Below the pieces are notes generated by a model. That model was not told the origin of the DNA, made no database searches, and saw nothing but the letters and a program-made list of their open reading frames with translations. From the NCBI GenBank assembly GCA_964410625.1, contig CAYPHY010000029.1, forward strand, positions 1 to 64,000: 64,000 nt of DNA, given 5' to 3'. The stretch comes from CAYPHY01 sp964410625. Its GTDB lineage: Bacteria > Chloroflexota > Anaerolineae > Promineifilales > Promineifilaceae. The translations under genes were made by a program, and so were the position numbers. Positions within the stretch are counted from its first letter, which is position 1. Every line of letters starts with the position of its first letter. Positions 1 through 8,932 of this stretch are shown piece by piece.

Positions 1-51
1 CGTGACGGCCGCGTGTCGCTGGCATATCCCCTGACCGTCGAAACAGAATAG
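1..51 (+). CDS. C-terminal end of an unidentified gene (partial)
   Basis: Frame 1 is open from the window edge and encodes 16 residues ending in LTVETE before a TAG at 49-51. The codons look like those of the neighbouring genes and include a CGGCCG site. The gene starts outside the window, so no function can be given. It could also be a chance open frame. Confidence 0.4.
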   Translation, partial: RDGRVSLAYPLTVETE

Positions 52-76
52 ATTGATCTATTGGTATATTAGTTTA

Positions 77-116
77 TTGGTGTATTCCTATATCAAGAAC
101 AAACCCAATACACCAA
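77..116. repeat. Short inverted repeat (terminator-like)
   Basis: The 10-base arms ttggtgtatt (77-86) and aatacaccaa (107-116) are exact reverse complements. They sit within a run of tattggtgtatt-like direct repeats between the stop at 51 and the protease gene at 184. A hairpin here could end transcription of the upstream gene. It belongs to the same class of head-to-head degenerate repeats found throughout the window. Confidence 0.6.
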
Positions 117-183
117 CACACGACTGACAGACTTGCATGACTCACCGGTAAATCCCCCTTAATTCATTCAATGGAGGTTGGCA

Positions 184-3100
184 ATGCGACGTATTCGATT
201 GGCTTCGTGGATAGTGTTGTCTCTGGTCTCTGTTCTTCTGATTGTCGCCACTGTTTCAGCGCAGGCGACTCCCTCTTCAACGGCCGTCCAGCTTCCTATT
301 TTGATTGATCGCGCTGGTGGCGCGTACAATGGCGTTGAAGTCACGCTGACGGCCGACCGGCCGCCAACGCCCGGCAGCATAGTAAGCCTCACCTTGACCG
401 CGCGGCCGCTCCGCCCCGCCCCTGACCTGATGGTGATGTGGGAACTGCCCGATGGTGGTACGCTCCTCGGCGACCCAGCCTTCGACGCCATCGGCCGCGT
501 CAACGCCGGAGAGACCGCTACCATTACGCGGCAGGTGCGCTTCGACGATTCTGGCGTTTTCGGCGTCCGCGCCAAAGCCTTCTACTTCCCCAACGACGCC
601 ACCTCCCTCGCGGCGACCGGCGTTCTCTTCTTTGACGTTAACGACAGCAACCCCAGCGCCTCTGACCTCGACCCGCGAACACCCGCTTATCAACCACCAC
701 GAGTGCGCCGTACGGTAGATAAGTCCCATCTCGCCGGAGCGACCGGCCGCGCCGCCGACGGCTGCTTCAACGTCACCGGCACGCTCACCCGCGAGAACCG
801 GATGCCCATCGCCACCCTTGTGCCGGAAACCCCTGCCCCAGCCGTCCCGCGCTACATCGGCCAATACCAGACCCAAACCGGTTCGGCCGTTCCTGTCCAC
901 CATATCCTCGTCGAGATGCGCGAAGAAGATACCTTCTCTGATGATTCCTATGGACATACGGTGACGGACGCTAACGGCCGCTTCACCTTCAACTTCTGTG
1001 ACGACGACGGCGTCTTCAATGACGAACTGGAACTCTATTTCCGCGTCTGCGCCGAAGTGCGCGATGGTGGCAACTTGATCGCCCGCATTGAGCAGACCAG
1101 TGAACAAGAACTCTACTGCTGGGATTCAGGGACGATAGACTCCGAAGGGGGCAACGTAGACTTTGATGTCAGCGTCTATCGCCTCAACCAGGCACAATCG
1201 CAAATATTCAACATCGCCGACTCGCTCTACTATGGTTGGAGATTTTGGAACAACAACAACGCTGATTCACCGGTAATGGATCGTTCAGTCACCGTGTATT
1301 GGGAAGGCGGCCGTCGCCAGCAAGGCTCCTTCTACTCCAGCAATCGCACTACCATCGTCATCGGCGACGACCCCTCCGCCACCGACGAATGGGATGACTC
1401 GGTGATCATTCACGAATATGGACACTTTGCCGATCATCAATTCAGTTGCTACCGGAATCCTGCCGGAGCACATTCGCTACCCGGTGTTAACAATGGCGTC
1501 AACGGTACTCGTCTTGCCTGGGGTGAAGGGTATCCCGATTACTACCAGAGCGCCGCGCGTACGATTATGCCCGGTTCGGCCGGTGTCAACTTCTACATTG
1601 ACCCCGATGGCCCAACGGTTGACCTGGAAAACATGCGTGCCGTTACCGCCAGTGACCGTGACGAAGGTGCGGTCGCCGCCTTACTCTGGGACCTCTTCGA
1701 CATCCAGAACGACGGTAGCGACACCGTCAACAACCGCCATGCGCGCATCCAACAAGCTTATACAGCGGCCGACTTCCAGGGCAACGCCCAATGTGATATG
1801 CGCCGCTTTTTGCAAGTATGGCGCAAGCTAGGTCTGCCGTCGGATGCGGCAACGGCCGCCACCATTGTGCAAAACGTCAATATCACCCTTGCCTCGCTGC
1901 CCGTGCTTCCTCTGGCAGCGACGGCGAATACGGCCGAAGTCGCCGCTCCGACAGCGATCAATGCCGCACCCCCGTTCGATTTCCGTTGGTGGGACCAGAC
2001 GACGATGGTCGTGGACACCAGCAGCAGCATGGCCGGACCACCGGCCGCGCCGAAGATCAACAGCGTCAAGACCATCCTTGGCGATCAGGTGACGGAGATG
2101 GCCGCCAATCCAAATGGCACCGACTTCAACATCTACACCTTCGACGCCGGCAGCCCGGCTGTCAAAACGCTGCTCGAAGGCAAGTTTTTTGCCCCACAGG
2201 TATTGCCAGTGGTCAACGGTCTGGTTGCCAACGGCCCAGATGCGGGCTGTCCCGTCCCTGGATTGGGCGCACTTTCACAAGCGATCCAGACCAAGTTCGA
2301 CGGCGAAGCGTGGCTCTATACTGATGGCGACAGCGCCGACAGCCTGACGCCCGAACAACTACGCCTGATGCTGAACGAAAGACGCTTGCGCGGCTCCATC
2401 GTCCTACTCGGTGGTTGTGGTTCCCCGGCCAGAGAACAACCGGACGTGAGCGGCAGCGAACGCACTTATCTGGGGCTGGCGGCCGATGGCGCCCAACCCA
2501 CCGGCATCGTTCCTTACCTGCTGACCTCGATCATGAGTGGTGGGCAGTTCATCTACGTCGCCCCCGACCAATTGGCGAACGCGGCCGATGTGGTACGCGC
2601 CCAACTGAGCCACACCGCCGGGGCCGGCCGCTGGAGCGACTACGTCAGCACCGGCTTCACCTATCGCTGGGATCGCCTCGAACCCTGGGAATACCAATGG
2701 TTCCCGGCCGAATCACTCGGTCAGGACGCTGGCATATTAACCACCAACGGTTTGGTGCTTAATCTACCAAACAGCTTCGATTTCTATGGGGACGACACAA
2801 CGGTGGTTGAGGTTAGTCAGGATGGGTATATTGAGATGGACCCCTGTCTCAACCCCAACCCCGACTTTTGTCCGAATCTCTCCAGACAATATCTGAGCTT
2901 GTTGGATACCGATCTCGTGTGGCAATTTATTCAGCCTCCTCCTGCGCGACAATCGGGTGCTAACTCCCACCTCGCTGCTTGCGGAATACCGAATCACTAT
3001 GGCACTCAAGTGCATGTCTTTACCGGCAATTTGGGGATTGATGAATGGCACATCATCTCGACGCAAGGCGTAGCTGATTATGGCAATGGCGACACAGCCT

Positions 3101-4917
3101 GTCGGGCTTATCAGGCGTGGCTGAATTTCCAGACGGGCGAAATCCGTTTCCAATATCTACAACTGCGCCAGGAAGCGGCAACGGCCGAAATCGGCCTGAT
3201 TGACTCGTTGCTGTTCACCGGCAACAACGTCATTGTCAGCAAAAACAAATTAAGTGGCGCCTCCGGCGGTATGGGATACAAGTTCACCCCGGCTCCACCA
3301 CAGCCCAGCAAGTCATATGAGGTGGAAGTGGACCCATTGATTGAGGGCGTGGTCTTTATGCAGACTGGCTACAGCGGCGACTTTGCGCCGATGACCGTAA
3401 CTGACCCCGATGGCAATCTGGTGAATTGCAACGACACGGCCAATGTGCGCTGCATCACGATGAACAACAAGCCCGGCGACCGGATGGTACAATTCATCCA
3501 GGTCAATACCGACGGCCGCGGCGGGGTCTACACCGCCACCATCTCCGTTGGTCCCAGCGGGAACGCCACCTTCTCCTTCAACGCCCTGGCCGCCAGCGAC
3601 CTCCGCGCCAGCAGCCCCGGCCTCCACACCTTATCCACGAAGAGCCACAATTTCCTCCTTGACCTGGGACGCACCACCGACAACCGGCAGTTGCGAGGCT
3701 GGCTGCAAACGGTGTCCGGCGCGTCGTTTGGCAGTCCGTTTATCCTCTATGACGACGGGTTGCACAACGATGGCGAGGCGGGCGACGGCCGCTTCGGTTC
3801 CGACGCCTTCACCCCACCATCGGCCGGAGCCGCTTACTTGTGGGTGCAAGGAACGATTAACGGCACCGAGTTTAAACGTTCCGACCCGGCTCCGTTCAAC
3901 TTCCAGCCTCTACACATCTACCCGCCGCTTTACCAGGAAGGGTACTATGGCACAGCGGCCGTCGAAGTGGTCTTTTGGGCAGAGAATCTCCATTCGGTCG
4001 AGCATTGCTATGCGGTTAACTTCAGTGTGCCGGATGGCTGGACTTACTTCTCGCCGGAGAATCTTGGCGTTTGTATTCCGGCAAACACAACAGTCCCGGT
4101 CTATGCCTACGTCAGCCGGCCGATGAGCGATGAGACGTTGGGAGAAGTGGGCGACATCGTATTGACGTTGACCGAAATAGACGACGGCGCGATCACCGCT
4201 TCCGAGAGTGCTCAGGTGGCCCTGTTCCGGCCGCCCGTCGCGCTGGAGTTCGACAACCCGCTGGAGAGTTTGGGATTGACGCTGCGCCCAAATGGCAGCG
4301 ATACGACGGAATTAACGCTGAACTTGATTGACGATCTGGGCCAGATTGTGGGTATCTCCAAGCCCTTTGCCGGAGAGTTCACGGTGACCCCTCCAGCGTT
4401 GGGGACGGTCACGCTGCCAACCAGTATGTATGACAACGGCCGTTTGCCGGTCATCTTTACCGCCGGAACCTCAACTGGCGCGGCCGAGATCAGCGTTATG
4501 GCCGAAGGGGGGCTGGAGGCGAGTACGACGGTGAGAATGGCCCAGCCGGTGGCTCGCTCGTTGCAGTTGACCGCTACACCGACCCATTTAGGGGGTGTGG
4601 ATAGCTCGACGCTGGTGGCGACGGTGCTGGATCAGTATGGCGAGCCGGTGGCGGGACGCGCCGTACGCCTCAGCGTCGGCGACGACAACGGCGACAAGGG
4701 GACGATTGGCGGTGGCGAGACCCATACCGGTGTGACCAACAACCAGGGGCGGGTGACGGCAACCTTTAGCAAAGCGGCCGGGGCCACCGGCGATGTGGTC
4801 GTCCGCGCCGAACTGCTTGGCCCCGGTGATGTCGTCGAGCGCGAGGAGATTGTCCTGCTGCGCCTCGATCAAGTGGCGGCGGGGTTGCAGTTGTACTTGC
4901 CCGCCGTGCTGAGATAA
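184..4917 (+). CDS. Giant secreted metallopeptidase with VWA and Ig-like domains
   Basis: This 1577-residue protein starts at ATG 184, six bases after GGAGG (173-177); an upstream TTG at 178 is less likely. Residues 1-26 are a signal peptide ending near VSAQA, so it is exported. Residues around 190-340 resemble a carboxypeptidase-regulatory-type beta domain. HEYGH at 410-414 is a gluzincin-type zinc motif (HExxH), so a peptidase is inferred. A von Willebrand A domain with the MIDAS signature DTSSS begins near residue 608. Beta-rich segments follow, and a Big-1/invasin-like Ig domain lies near 1460-1560. The protein ends in LYLPAVLR, a tail I associate with Chloroflexota surface proteins; a sorting role is inference. 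Substrate unknown. It could be an adhesin-protease. Confidence 0.88.
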   Translation: MRRIRLASWIVLSLVSVLLIVATVSAQATPSSTAVQLPILIDRAGGAYNGVEVTLTADRPPTPGSIVSLTLTARPLRPAPDLMVMWELPDGGTLLGDPAFDAIGRVNAGETATITRQVRFDDSGVFGVRAKAFYFPNDATSLAATGVLFFDVNDSNPSASDLDPRTPAYQPPRVRRTVDKSHLAGATGRAADGCFNVTGTLTRENRMPIATLVPETPAPAVPRYIGQYQTQTGSAVPVHHILVEMREEDTFSDDSYGHTVTDANGRFTFNFCDDDGVFNDELELYFRVCAEVRDGGNLIARIEQTSEQELYCWDSGTIDSEGGNVDFDVSVYRLNQAQSQIFNIADSLYYGWRFWNNNNADSPVMDRSVTVYWEGGRRQQGSFYSSNRTTIVIGDDPSATDEWDDSVIIHEYGHFADHQFSCYRNPAGAHSLPGVNNGVNGTRLAWGEGYPDYYQSAARTIMPGSAGVNFYIDPDGPTVDLENMRAVTASDRDEGAVAALLWDLFDIQNDGSDTVNNRHARIQQAYTAADFQGNAQCDMRRFLQVWRKLGLPSDAATAATIVQNVNITLASLPVLPLAATANTAEVAAPTAINAAPPFDFRWWDQTTMVVDTSSSMAGPPAAPKINSVKTILGDQVTEMAANPNGTDFNIYTFDAGSPAVKTLLEGKFFAPQVLPVVNGLVANGPDAGCPVPGLGALSQAIQTKFDGEAWLYTDGDSADSLTPEQLRLMLNERRLRGSIVLLGGCGSPAREQPDVSGSERTYLGLAADGAQPTGIVPYLLTSIMSGGQFIYVAPDQLANAADVVRAQLSHTAGAGRWSDYVSTGFTYRWDRLEPWEYQWFPAESLGQDAGILTTNGLVLNLPNSFDFYGDDTTVVEVSQDGYIEMDPCLNPNPDFCPNLSRQYLSLLDTDLVWQFIQPPPARQSGANSHLAACGIPNHYGTQVHVFTGNLGIDEWHIISTQGVADYGNGDTACRAYQAWLNFQTGEIRFQYLQLRQEAATAEIGLIDSLLFTGNNVIVSKNKLSGASGGMGYKFTPAPPQPSKSYEVEVDPLIEGVVFMQTGYSGDFAPMTVTDPDGNLVNCNDTANVRCITMNNKPGDRMVQFIQVNTDGRGGVYTATISVGPSGNATFSFNALAASDLRASSPGLHTLSTKSHNFLLDLGRTTDNRQLRGWLQTVSGASFGSPFILYDDGLHNDGEAGDGRFGSDAFTPPSAGAAYLWVQGTINGTEFKRSDPAPFNFQPLHIYPPLYQEGYYGTAAVEVVFWAENLHSVEHCYAVNFSVPDGWTYFSPENLGVCIPANTTVPVYAYVSRPMSDETLGEVGDIVLTLTEIDDGAITASESAQVALFRPPVALEFDNPLESLGLTLRPNGSDTTELTLNLIDDLGQIVGISKPFAGEFTVTPPALGTVTLPTSMYDNGRLPVIFTAGTSTGAAEISVMAEGGLEASTTVRMAQPVARSLQLTATPTHLGGVDSSTLVATVLDQYGEPVAGRAVRLSVGDDNGDKGTIGGGETHTGVTNNQGRVTATFSKAAGATGDVVVRAELLGPGDVVEREEIVLLRLDQVAAGLQLYLPAVLR

Positions 4918-5041
4918 GGGCGAATGTGGAGAAATGTGGAGAAATGTTGGCTTTTTAGCGGCAGTTCTTCCGCATTAAGCGTTGTGGCGCAGTTGATTGG
5001 ATGGGGTGTCTGATCGGCCGCGCCACAATTATGTCCGTATG

Positions 5042-5371
5042 CTATGAAGTTCCTATGGCTTCTTCCAGGGTTTTACTGATCCAACTATTGAGGCTTTTGT
5101 TAGATGTCCTTGCTTTAATCGTGATTTGACGATGTAATTCTGGATCAATGCGGATGCTAAACTTTCCGGAAAATGGTTTTTCTGGGTCTTCCCCTCTTTC
5201 TGCACAAAACGCGAGATAATCCTCGACTGAATCCTGGAAGGCCTGTTTCAGTTCGGCAACGGACTCGCCTTCAAAGGTGATGACATCACGTGTATTAATT
5301 ACTTCGCCGTGAAAGACGTCGGCTTCATCGTCAAATTCTACTTTTGCTATGTAACCTTTATACTCCATCAT
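5042..5371 (-). CDS. HicB-like antitoxin
   Basis: This 109-residue protein has the HicB layout. An N-terminal partial RNase-H-like fold starts YKGYIAKVEFDDEADVF and contains the typical EGESVAELKQAFQDSV helix. A C-terminal ribbon-helix-helix-like segment (SIRIDPELHRQITIKA) should bind the operator. HicB normally neutralises the HicA mRNA interferase and represses the operon. No intact hicA lies beside it. Another frame just upstream ends at TGA 5368-5370, overlapping the ATG, and its tail (GAVKSVRRFLQEAGIEP) vaguely resembles a HicA end, but it is closed by a stop about 33 codons earlier. This is probably an orphan antitoxin in a decaying patch. Confidence 0.8.
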   Translation of the reverse strand: MMEYKGYIAKVEFDDEADVFHGEVINTRDVITFEGESVAELKQAFQDSVEDYLAFCAERGEDPEKPFSGKFSIRIDPELHRQITIKARTSNKSLNSWISKTLEEAIGTS

Positions 5372-5422
5372 GGTTCTATACCTGCTTCTTGGAGAAATCT
5401 GCGAACAGATTTGACAGCCCCT

Positions 5423-5580
5423 TTATTTGTGTTTGACGGCCGCTTCCCGCTTCTCCAATTCTGCCTGATCTAACTCTGCCCCAATCGAGGATAGTTTATT
5501 GAAGACTGCTTCAATGTCATCAAGCGTGGTGCGGTGGGAACAGATAGACAACCGGAGTACAGTACGGCTGTGTTTGGACT
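5423..5580 (-). pseudogene. C-terminal scrap of a PLP-dependent decarboxylase/aminotransferase
   Basis: On the minus strand one frame reads SRTVLRLSICSHRTTLDD, followed by IEAVFNKLSS and a charged tail ending at TAA (5423-5425). The pattern LRLSIxxHRTTxxDI resembles the last helix-strand of PLP-dependent group II decarboxylases or related fold-type I enzymes (family assignment tentative). No upstream catalytic domain exists: just before this segment the same DNA codes for a DUF2442 protein in another frame. It is therefore a fragment joined to unrelated sequence. Confidence 0.5.
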
Positions 5581-5717
5581 TGGTTGAAGAGATCTAGATC
5601 GCGAAGTGGGCCGAATATCGGGCCGGACAGAATAGGGAGAAAATCAATTACCCGTTGACTGCCATCATTAAAATAAAGCCGGATAGTATAATCCCCGATT
5701 ATCTCAAATCTTGTCAC
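5520..5717 (-). pseudogene. Truncated DUF2442 family gene
   Basis: The first 48 residues match the DUF2442 pattern: a short beta start (FEIIGDYTIRLYFNDGS), then VIDFLPILSGPIFGPLRDL and FNQVQ. Family members usually continue with a conserved TIVWPNGAD-like strand and reach about 80-90 residues. Here the frame instead runs into 17 unrelated residues rich in Pro and His and stops at 65. The junction coincides with the start of the PLP-enzyme scrap in another frame, so a deletion or rearrangement has cut off the 3' end. DUF2442 genes often follow DUF4160 genes, which is the arrangement here. The product is probably non-functional. Confidence 0.65.
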
Positions 5718-5761
5718 GCGATAGATTCTATCACTGGTTAGATAATAACTGTTTTCTATGG

Positions 5762-6031
5762 TTATCCTTGTAGTCCGCTTAGCTTCCTTGGCGGCTGGCC
5801 CTGGGTGGCAAGTTGCCAGTTAACCATCAATGCATCTTGATTGAGTTCTGCCTAGGCAAGAATCAGATGTAACTGTTTTCTTGGCATAGTTCCTGCCAGT
5901 AATGCAGGCGGATCGATTGTAAAGCTTGCCTCATGCTCTCCATACACGGGATGAAAATGTGGCTGGTGATGACGACCAGCTTCATAGTATATTCGGATCA
6001 CGATCCCAAAAAATCTTGCAATCTCAGGCAT
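5762..6031 (-). pseudogene. DUF4160 family gene interrupted by an amber codon
   Basis: ATG at 6031-6029 opens MPEIARFFGIVIRIYYEAG, followed by HHQPHFHPVYGEHEA, the Tyr/His-rich core of DUF4160 proteins (usually RxYxxxHxPPHFHxxYGE). After 59 codons a TAG (5852-5854) interrupts the frame where the family usually has Trp in an EWAEL-like helix; TGG to TAG is a single change. Past the stop the frame stays family-like for 29 more codons (AELNQDALMVNWQLA...) and ends at TAA 5762-5764. Forty-four bases later the truncated DUF2442 gene begins. These families commonly sit side by side and have been suggested to be toxin-antitoxin-like (recollection). Confidence 0.75.
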
Positions 6032-6087
6032 TCTGCATCACATTGTACAATAAAATGAGACAAGCTCTCTAGCTATTATATTGTTAT

Positions 6088-7242
6088 TTATTCAAGTACT
6101 TCCAGCACGGCCGCCATATGTTCCTGGTAAGTAGTAGAAACGGGTGGAGCCGTTTTCCCACGCAACACGGCCGCCACCGATCGCACAAACACCGCCACCT
6201 CCAACCAGGGAGAGCCTTCCTCTTGGTTGGCCGTAGCCTCCTCGGCCACACGCTCCATTTGTGACGCTATAACGCCCCGGTCGGCTTCGCCGCGCAATGC
6301 TTTGATCGCCGCCTCGCGGGTCTGGTCGGCGAGGGACTGGATTTGGATGCGTTGGGCGGCCGCTTGCAACTTCGCTCGTTCTTCGTCGCTCATCCGGTTG
6401 AGCACGGCCGATGTTTGCTGTACCTGACTTAGAAGCTGCTGCTGGTCAGCGGGGGAAAGGGCGGCCATCTTCCGCGCTCCGTCGAGGGCGCGGGGCGCAA
6501 GTTGGGAGAGTTCAGCGTGGCCGGTGCGTTCAGTCAGCTCGACCACTTCCTCCAATACGGGAACCGCATCGCTGTGGCGACCAGCATCACTGTAATAGCC
6601 AGCCAGTTGATAGAGTGCAATACTACGAGCGACAAGCGTAGATGGCTCCTCTTTTGATTCGCGTAGTCGTTGGACAGCCTTTTCCTGCGTGGCAATCGCT
6701 TCGGCCGTGTTCCCTTGGGCGGCCGCCTGTCGCGCCCGTTGCAAAAGCTGTGTCACCGACTCCGTTCCCCCAGATGAACTCTGTGCAGCCTGCCTCTGCT
6801 CCTCTGCTAAACCGGCGATCATCTGCCGCACCTGCGCCACTTCATCTGCCGCGCCCAGACGCTCAAAGATCGCCAATCCCTCTTGATATTGCTCCAAAGC
6901 GGTGTCATGCTCCCCACGCATTTGCGCCAGTTGGCCGAGCTTGACGATTTGATATGCGCCCCCTTGCAAATCTTGCAGATGCTGGTAGAGGAAGAGGGAT
7001 TGGTGGAGCAGTTGTTCGGCTGTATCCGCATCACCCTGGTCCAGGCAGATATTAGCCAGATTGGAGAGCGAGACGGCCGAGCCACGCATATCGCCCGCTT
7101 CTTGCTTCAGTTGCAGGCTTTGTTCAAATAGCGTTCGCGCCTGTTCCAGTTCGCCACGTTGGAGATGGATGTGGGCCATTTGGTCGAGCGAAAGCGTTTG
7201 CCCTGGCAAAGGGTTGGTAGCTGATTGGGGATCGGTGGACAT
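6088..7242 (-). CDS. Tetratricopeptide repeat protein
   Basis: I chose ATG 7242 (MSTDPQSATN), about 9 bases after GAGG; an in-frame upstream ATG at 7317 has no ribosome site. The 384-residue protein is soluble, with no signal or membrane segment. Residues ~20-150 carry about four TPR units with the usual spacing (A-x-I-H-L-x-x-G-E-L-E-Q-A). A second TPR group follows near 170-250 (LLQRARQAAAQGNTAEAIA), and then a helical Gln/Ala-rich C-terminus. TPRs are scaffolds for protein partners; the partner is unknown. It ends a run of minus-strand genes and may be transcribed alone. No frame damage is seen. Confidence 0.85.
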   Translation of the reverse strand: MSTDPQSATNPLPGQTLSLDQMAHIHLQRGELEQARTLFEQSLQLKQEAGDMRGSAVSLSNLANICLDQGDADTAEQLLHQSLFLYQHLQDLQGGAYQIVKLGQLAQMRGEHDTALEQYQEGLAIFERLGAADEVAQVRQMIAGLAEEQRQAAQSSSGGTESVTQLLQRARQAAAQGNTAEAIATQEKAVQRLRESKEEPSTLVARSIALYQLAGYYSDAGRHSDAVPVLEEVVELTERTGHAELSQLAPRALDGARKMAALSPADQQQLLSQVQQTSAVLNRMSDEERAKLQAAAQRIQIQSLADQTREAAIKALRGEADRGVIASQMERVAEEATANQEEGSPWLEVAVFVRSVAAVLRGKTAPPVSTTYQEHMAAVLEVLE

Positions 7243-7317
7243 AGTTAGAATCCTCGTTCGTTGGCAACGATAGTCAGGTGGTGATAACCATTGAATAAGC
7301 TCGCTAGATTGTACCAA

Positions 7318-7390
7318 TAATTAACGGAGAGGCGCAGAGGTACAGAGAAGAAATCTGTACTAATCTACGTGAATCGGTGTCCTACAGATA
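7318..7390. repeat. Degenerate intergenic repeat (gcgcagagg type)
   Basis: The gap holds aacggagaggcgcagaggta followed by ctgtactaatctacgtgaat-like words. They match, loosely, the arrays at 61690-61790 and 29323-29396. It sits between the methyltransferase stop and the TPR gene. Confidence 0.4.
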
Positions 7391-7393
7391 CTC

Positions 7394-8197
7394 TCAGTCT
7401 ACAATCGCTTTCCAGAGCAGGCGGCTGTGGCGGAGGGGGAGACCATCGGCCGTACCATGCTCGGCGAAGATGTCTGCGAGCAACGGCCGTACTTCAGCAA
7501 AAGAAGGCACTTCCTCCGGTGCATAGCCCCAACTGAGGAACCGGTAGAGTTGCTCAATGTCCGGGAAATATTCCGGTACTTCAAAGGTCCAGCAGCTATG
7601 GATAGTGAGTCGGCCGTTTGCCAGCCGCCGTTCCACCGCATCGCGCATCGTTGAAGGGCCGGGGATGGGGCGGCGTAATGGCACGGGTAGCCGGTCATTC
7701 CAGATGGGCGGTGGCGGGTACATCGGGTTTAGTTGGATGATGACCGCACCAGGGCGAGCGACGCGGCGAGCGTCTTCCAGCCAGTGTAGCGGGCCACGAC
7801 GGGAGAGCAGTAGATCGAAGCTGTTGTCATCGGCCGGTATGTGGGGTGTTGCGTGTACATCGGCCGAGGAGTCATTGACCGACGAGTCGTAGCAGAGGAA
7901 GGTGGCGTTGGTGAGGGCGCGTTCGGTGGCGGCCGATTGTGCCATTTCGATATAGGATGGCACGCGATCGTAAGCAAAGACAGTGCGGACGAAAGGGGCA
8001 AGGGCCAATGGCACTTCCCCATGACCACAGCCGACATCCAGCACATCAATATCAGGTCGAAGCTGTTCGTGAACCAGACGCAGATAGGTGTCTTCGCCAT
8101 TATCCGGGGCGAGTTTCGACTGCCAGGGGTAGGAGTATCCAGCTTGCATCGTCGCCAGGCGGTCATACCAGGCGGGGGAGTGGGGTTGAAGGGGCAT
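7394..8197 (-). CDS. Class I SAM-dependent methyltransferase
   Basis: This 267-residue protein has the Rossmann methyltransferase motif I (DVLDVGCGHGEVPLALAP, near residues 55-72), an acidic motif II region (FAYDRVPSY), and a post-motif segment with FDLLLSRRGPLHWLEDARR, typical of the Methyltransf_11/25 group. The substrate cannot be read from sequence; small-molecule targets are common for this group. No clear ribosome site precedes the ATG. It lies between the TPR gene and a Uma2 gene on the same strand, separated from the latter by an inverted repeat. Confidence 0.85.
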   Translation of the reverse strand: MPLQPHSPAWYDRLATMQAGYSYPWQSKLAPDNGEDTYLRLVHEQLRPDIDVLDVGCGHGEVPLALAPFVRTVFAYDRVPSYIEMAQSAATERALTNATFLCYDSSVNDSSADVHATPHIPADDNSFDLLLSRRGPLHWLEDARRVARPGAVIIQLNPMYPPPPIWNDRLPVPLRRPIPGPSTMRDAVERRLANGRLTIHSCWTFEVPEYFPDIEQLYRFLSWGYAPEEVPSFAEVRPLLADIFAEHGTADGLPLRHSRLLWKAIVD

Positions 8198-8210
8198 GGG
8201 GTTGGAAATT

Positions 8211-8269
8211 GTAGGCCGGGTTGTTTACCCTACCCGGTCGCTATGCGCGGATAAACAATCCGCGTTACA
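8211..8269. repeat. gcgggttgtttacccgc-type inverted repeat, two hairpins
   Basis: Two consecutive palindromic words occur: a gccgggttgtttaccctaccc-like unit, then cgcggataaacaatccgcg. The same family recurs at 10599, 24698, 27518, 32289 and 59229. It fills the gap between the Uma2 stop (8265, slightly overlapping) and the methyltransferase start, so it could attenuate read-through. Confidence 0.7.
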
Positions 8270-8876
8270 GGGGTTGCCAGATGGGGGACAGATCGAGCGT
8301 GAAGCCGGGGAGGTCGGGATCGCCGGAGATAGTGGTGACGTCTTGCAGGTGTTGCGGTTTGCGGCCGGGGCGATAGACATAGACGCTGCGTGTCTCTGGA
8401 ACAAGCAGCCAACCGAGTCGTGCGCCATTGGCTATATATTCTGCCATTTTCTTTTGCAGGTCAACTACCCGGTCGCTTGGGGAGCGCAGTTCAAGCACAA
8501 AGTCTGGACATAAGGGCAAGAAGCCTTGCTTCTCTTCTGACGTGAGCGGCGTCAGTTGCTCGCGACGTACCCATGCCACATCTGGGGAGCGTGTTCCTCC
8601 CTTAGGGAGATTAAAGCCGGTTGATGATTCAAAGATGACTCCTTCGCCATTGCGTTCGGCCCATAGCCCAAAGGCAATCGTTAGAAGGGCATTACGATGT
8701 CCGGTTGCTCCTCCCGCCGGTGACATAATGATTACTTCCCCTTTGGCTGTGCGCTCCAGGCGCAGTTCTGGATTTAGCTGGCAAAACTCGTAGAACTCTT
8801 CATCCGTCATTTGAATGATAGGTTCAAGTTTCATGACTATCGGTGGTATTTCAGTCAATATAGGCGTGTCAATCAT
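8265..8876 (-). CDS. Uma2-family (DUF820) endonuclease
   Basis: I chose ATG 8876 (MIDTPILTEI) because GAAGAGG lies seven bases before it; the longer frame to 8903 lacks a site. The 203 residues follow the Uma2 pattern: MTDEEFYEFCQLNPELRLE, then GEVIIMSPAGGATGHRN (the conserved hairpin before a helix), GFNLPKGGTRSPDVAWVRRE (catalytic SPD-Asp), and FVLELRSPSDRVVDLQKKMAEYIANGARLGWLL (ELxS then K). These are the PD-(D/E)XK core residues. Uma2 genes are abundant in Cyanobacteria and Chloroflexota, and their role is unsettled. The last codons run into an inverted repeat. Confidence 0.9.
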   Translation of the reverse strand: MIDTPILTEIPPIVMKLEPIIQMTDEEFYEFCQLNPELRLERTAKGEVIIMSPAGGATGHRNALLTIAFGLWAERNGEGVIFESSTGFNLPKGGTRSPDVAWVRREQLTPLTSEEKQGFLPLCPDFVLELRSPSDRVVDLQKKMAEYIANGARLGWLLVPETRSVYVYRPGRKPQHLQDVTTISGDPDLPGFTLDLSPIWQPL

Positions 8877-8932
8877 GGTCAACCTCTTCGTAGCACGATT
8901 CACCGAATCGCAAAGCGAACCTCTGAGTCGCG

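Noticed and set aside
5368..5470. Intact HicA toxin upstream of HicB
   Set aside because: The frame overlapping the HicB start is only about 33 codons and closed by a TAG upstream; it has no HicA HxxK core.
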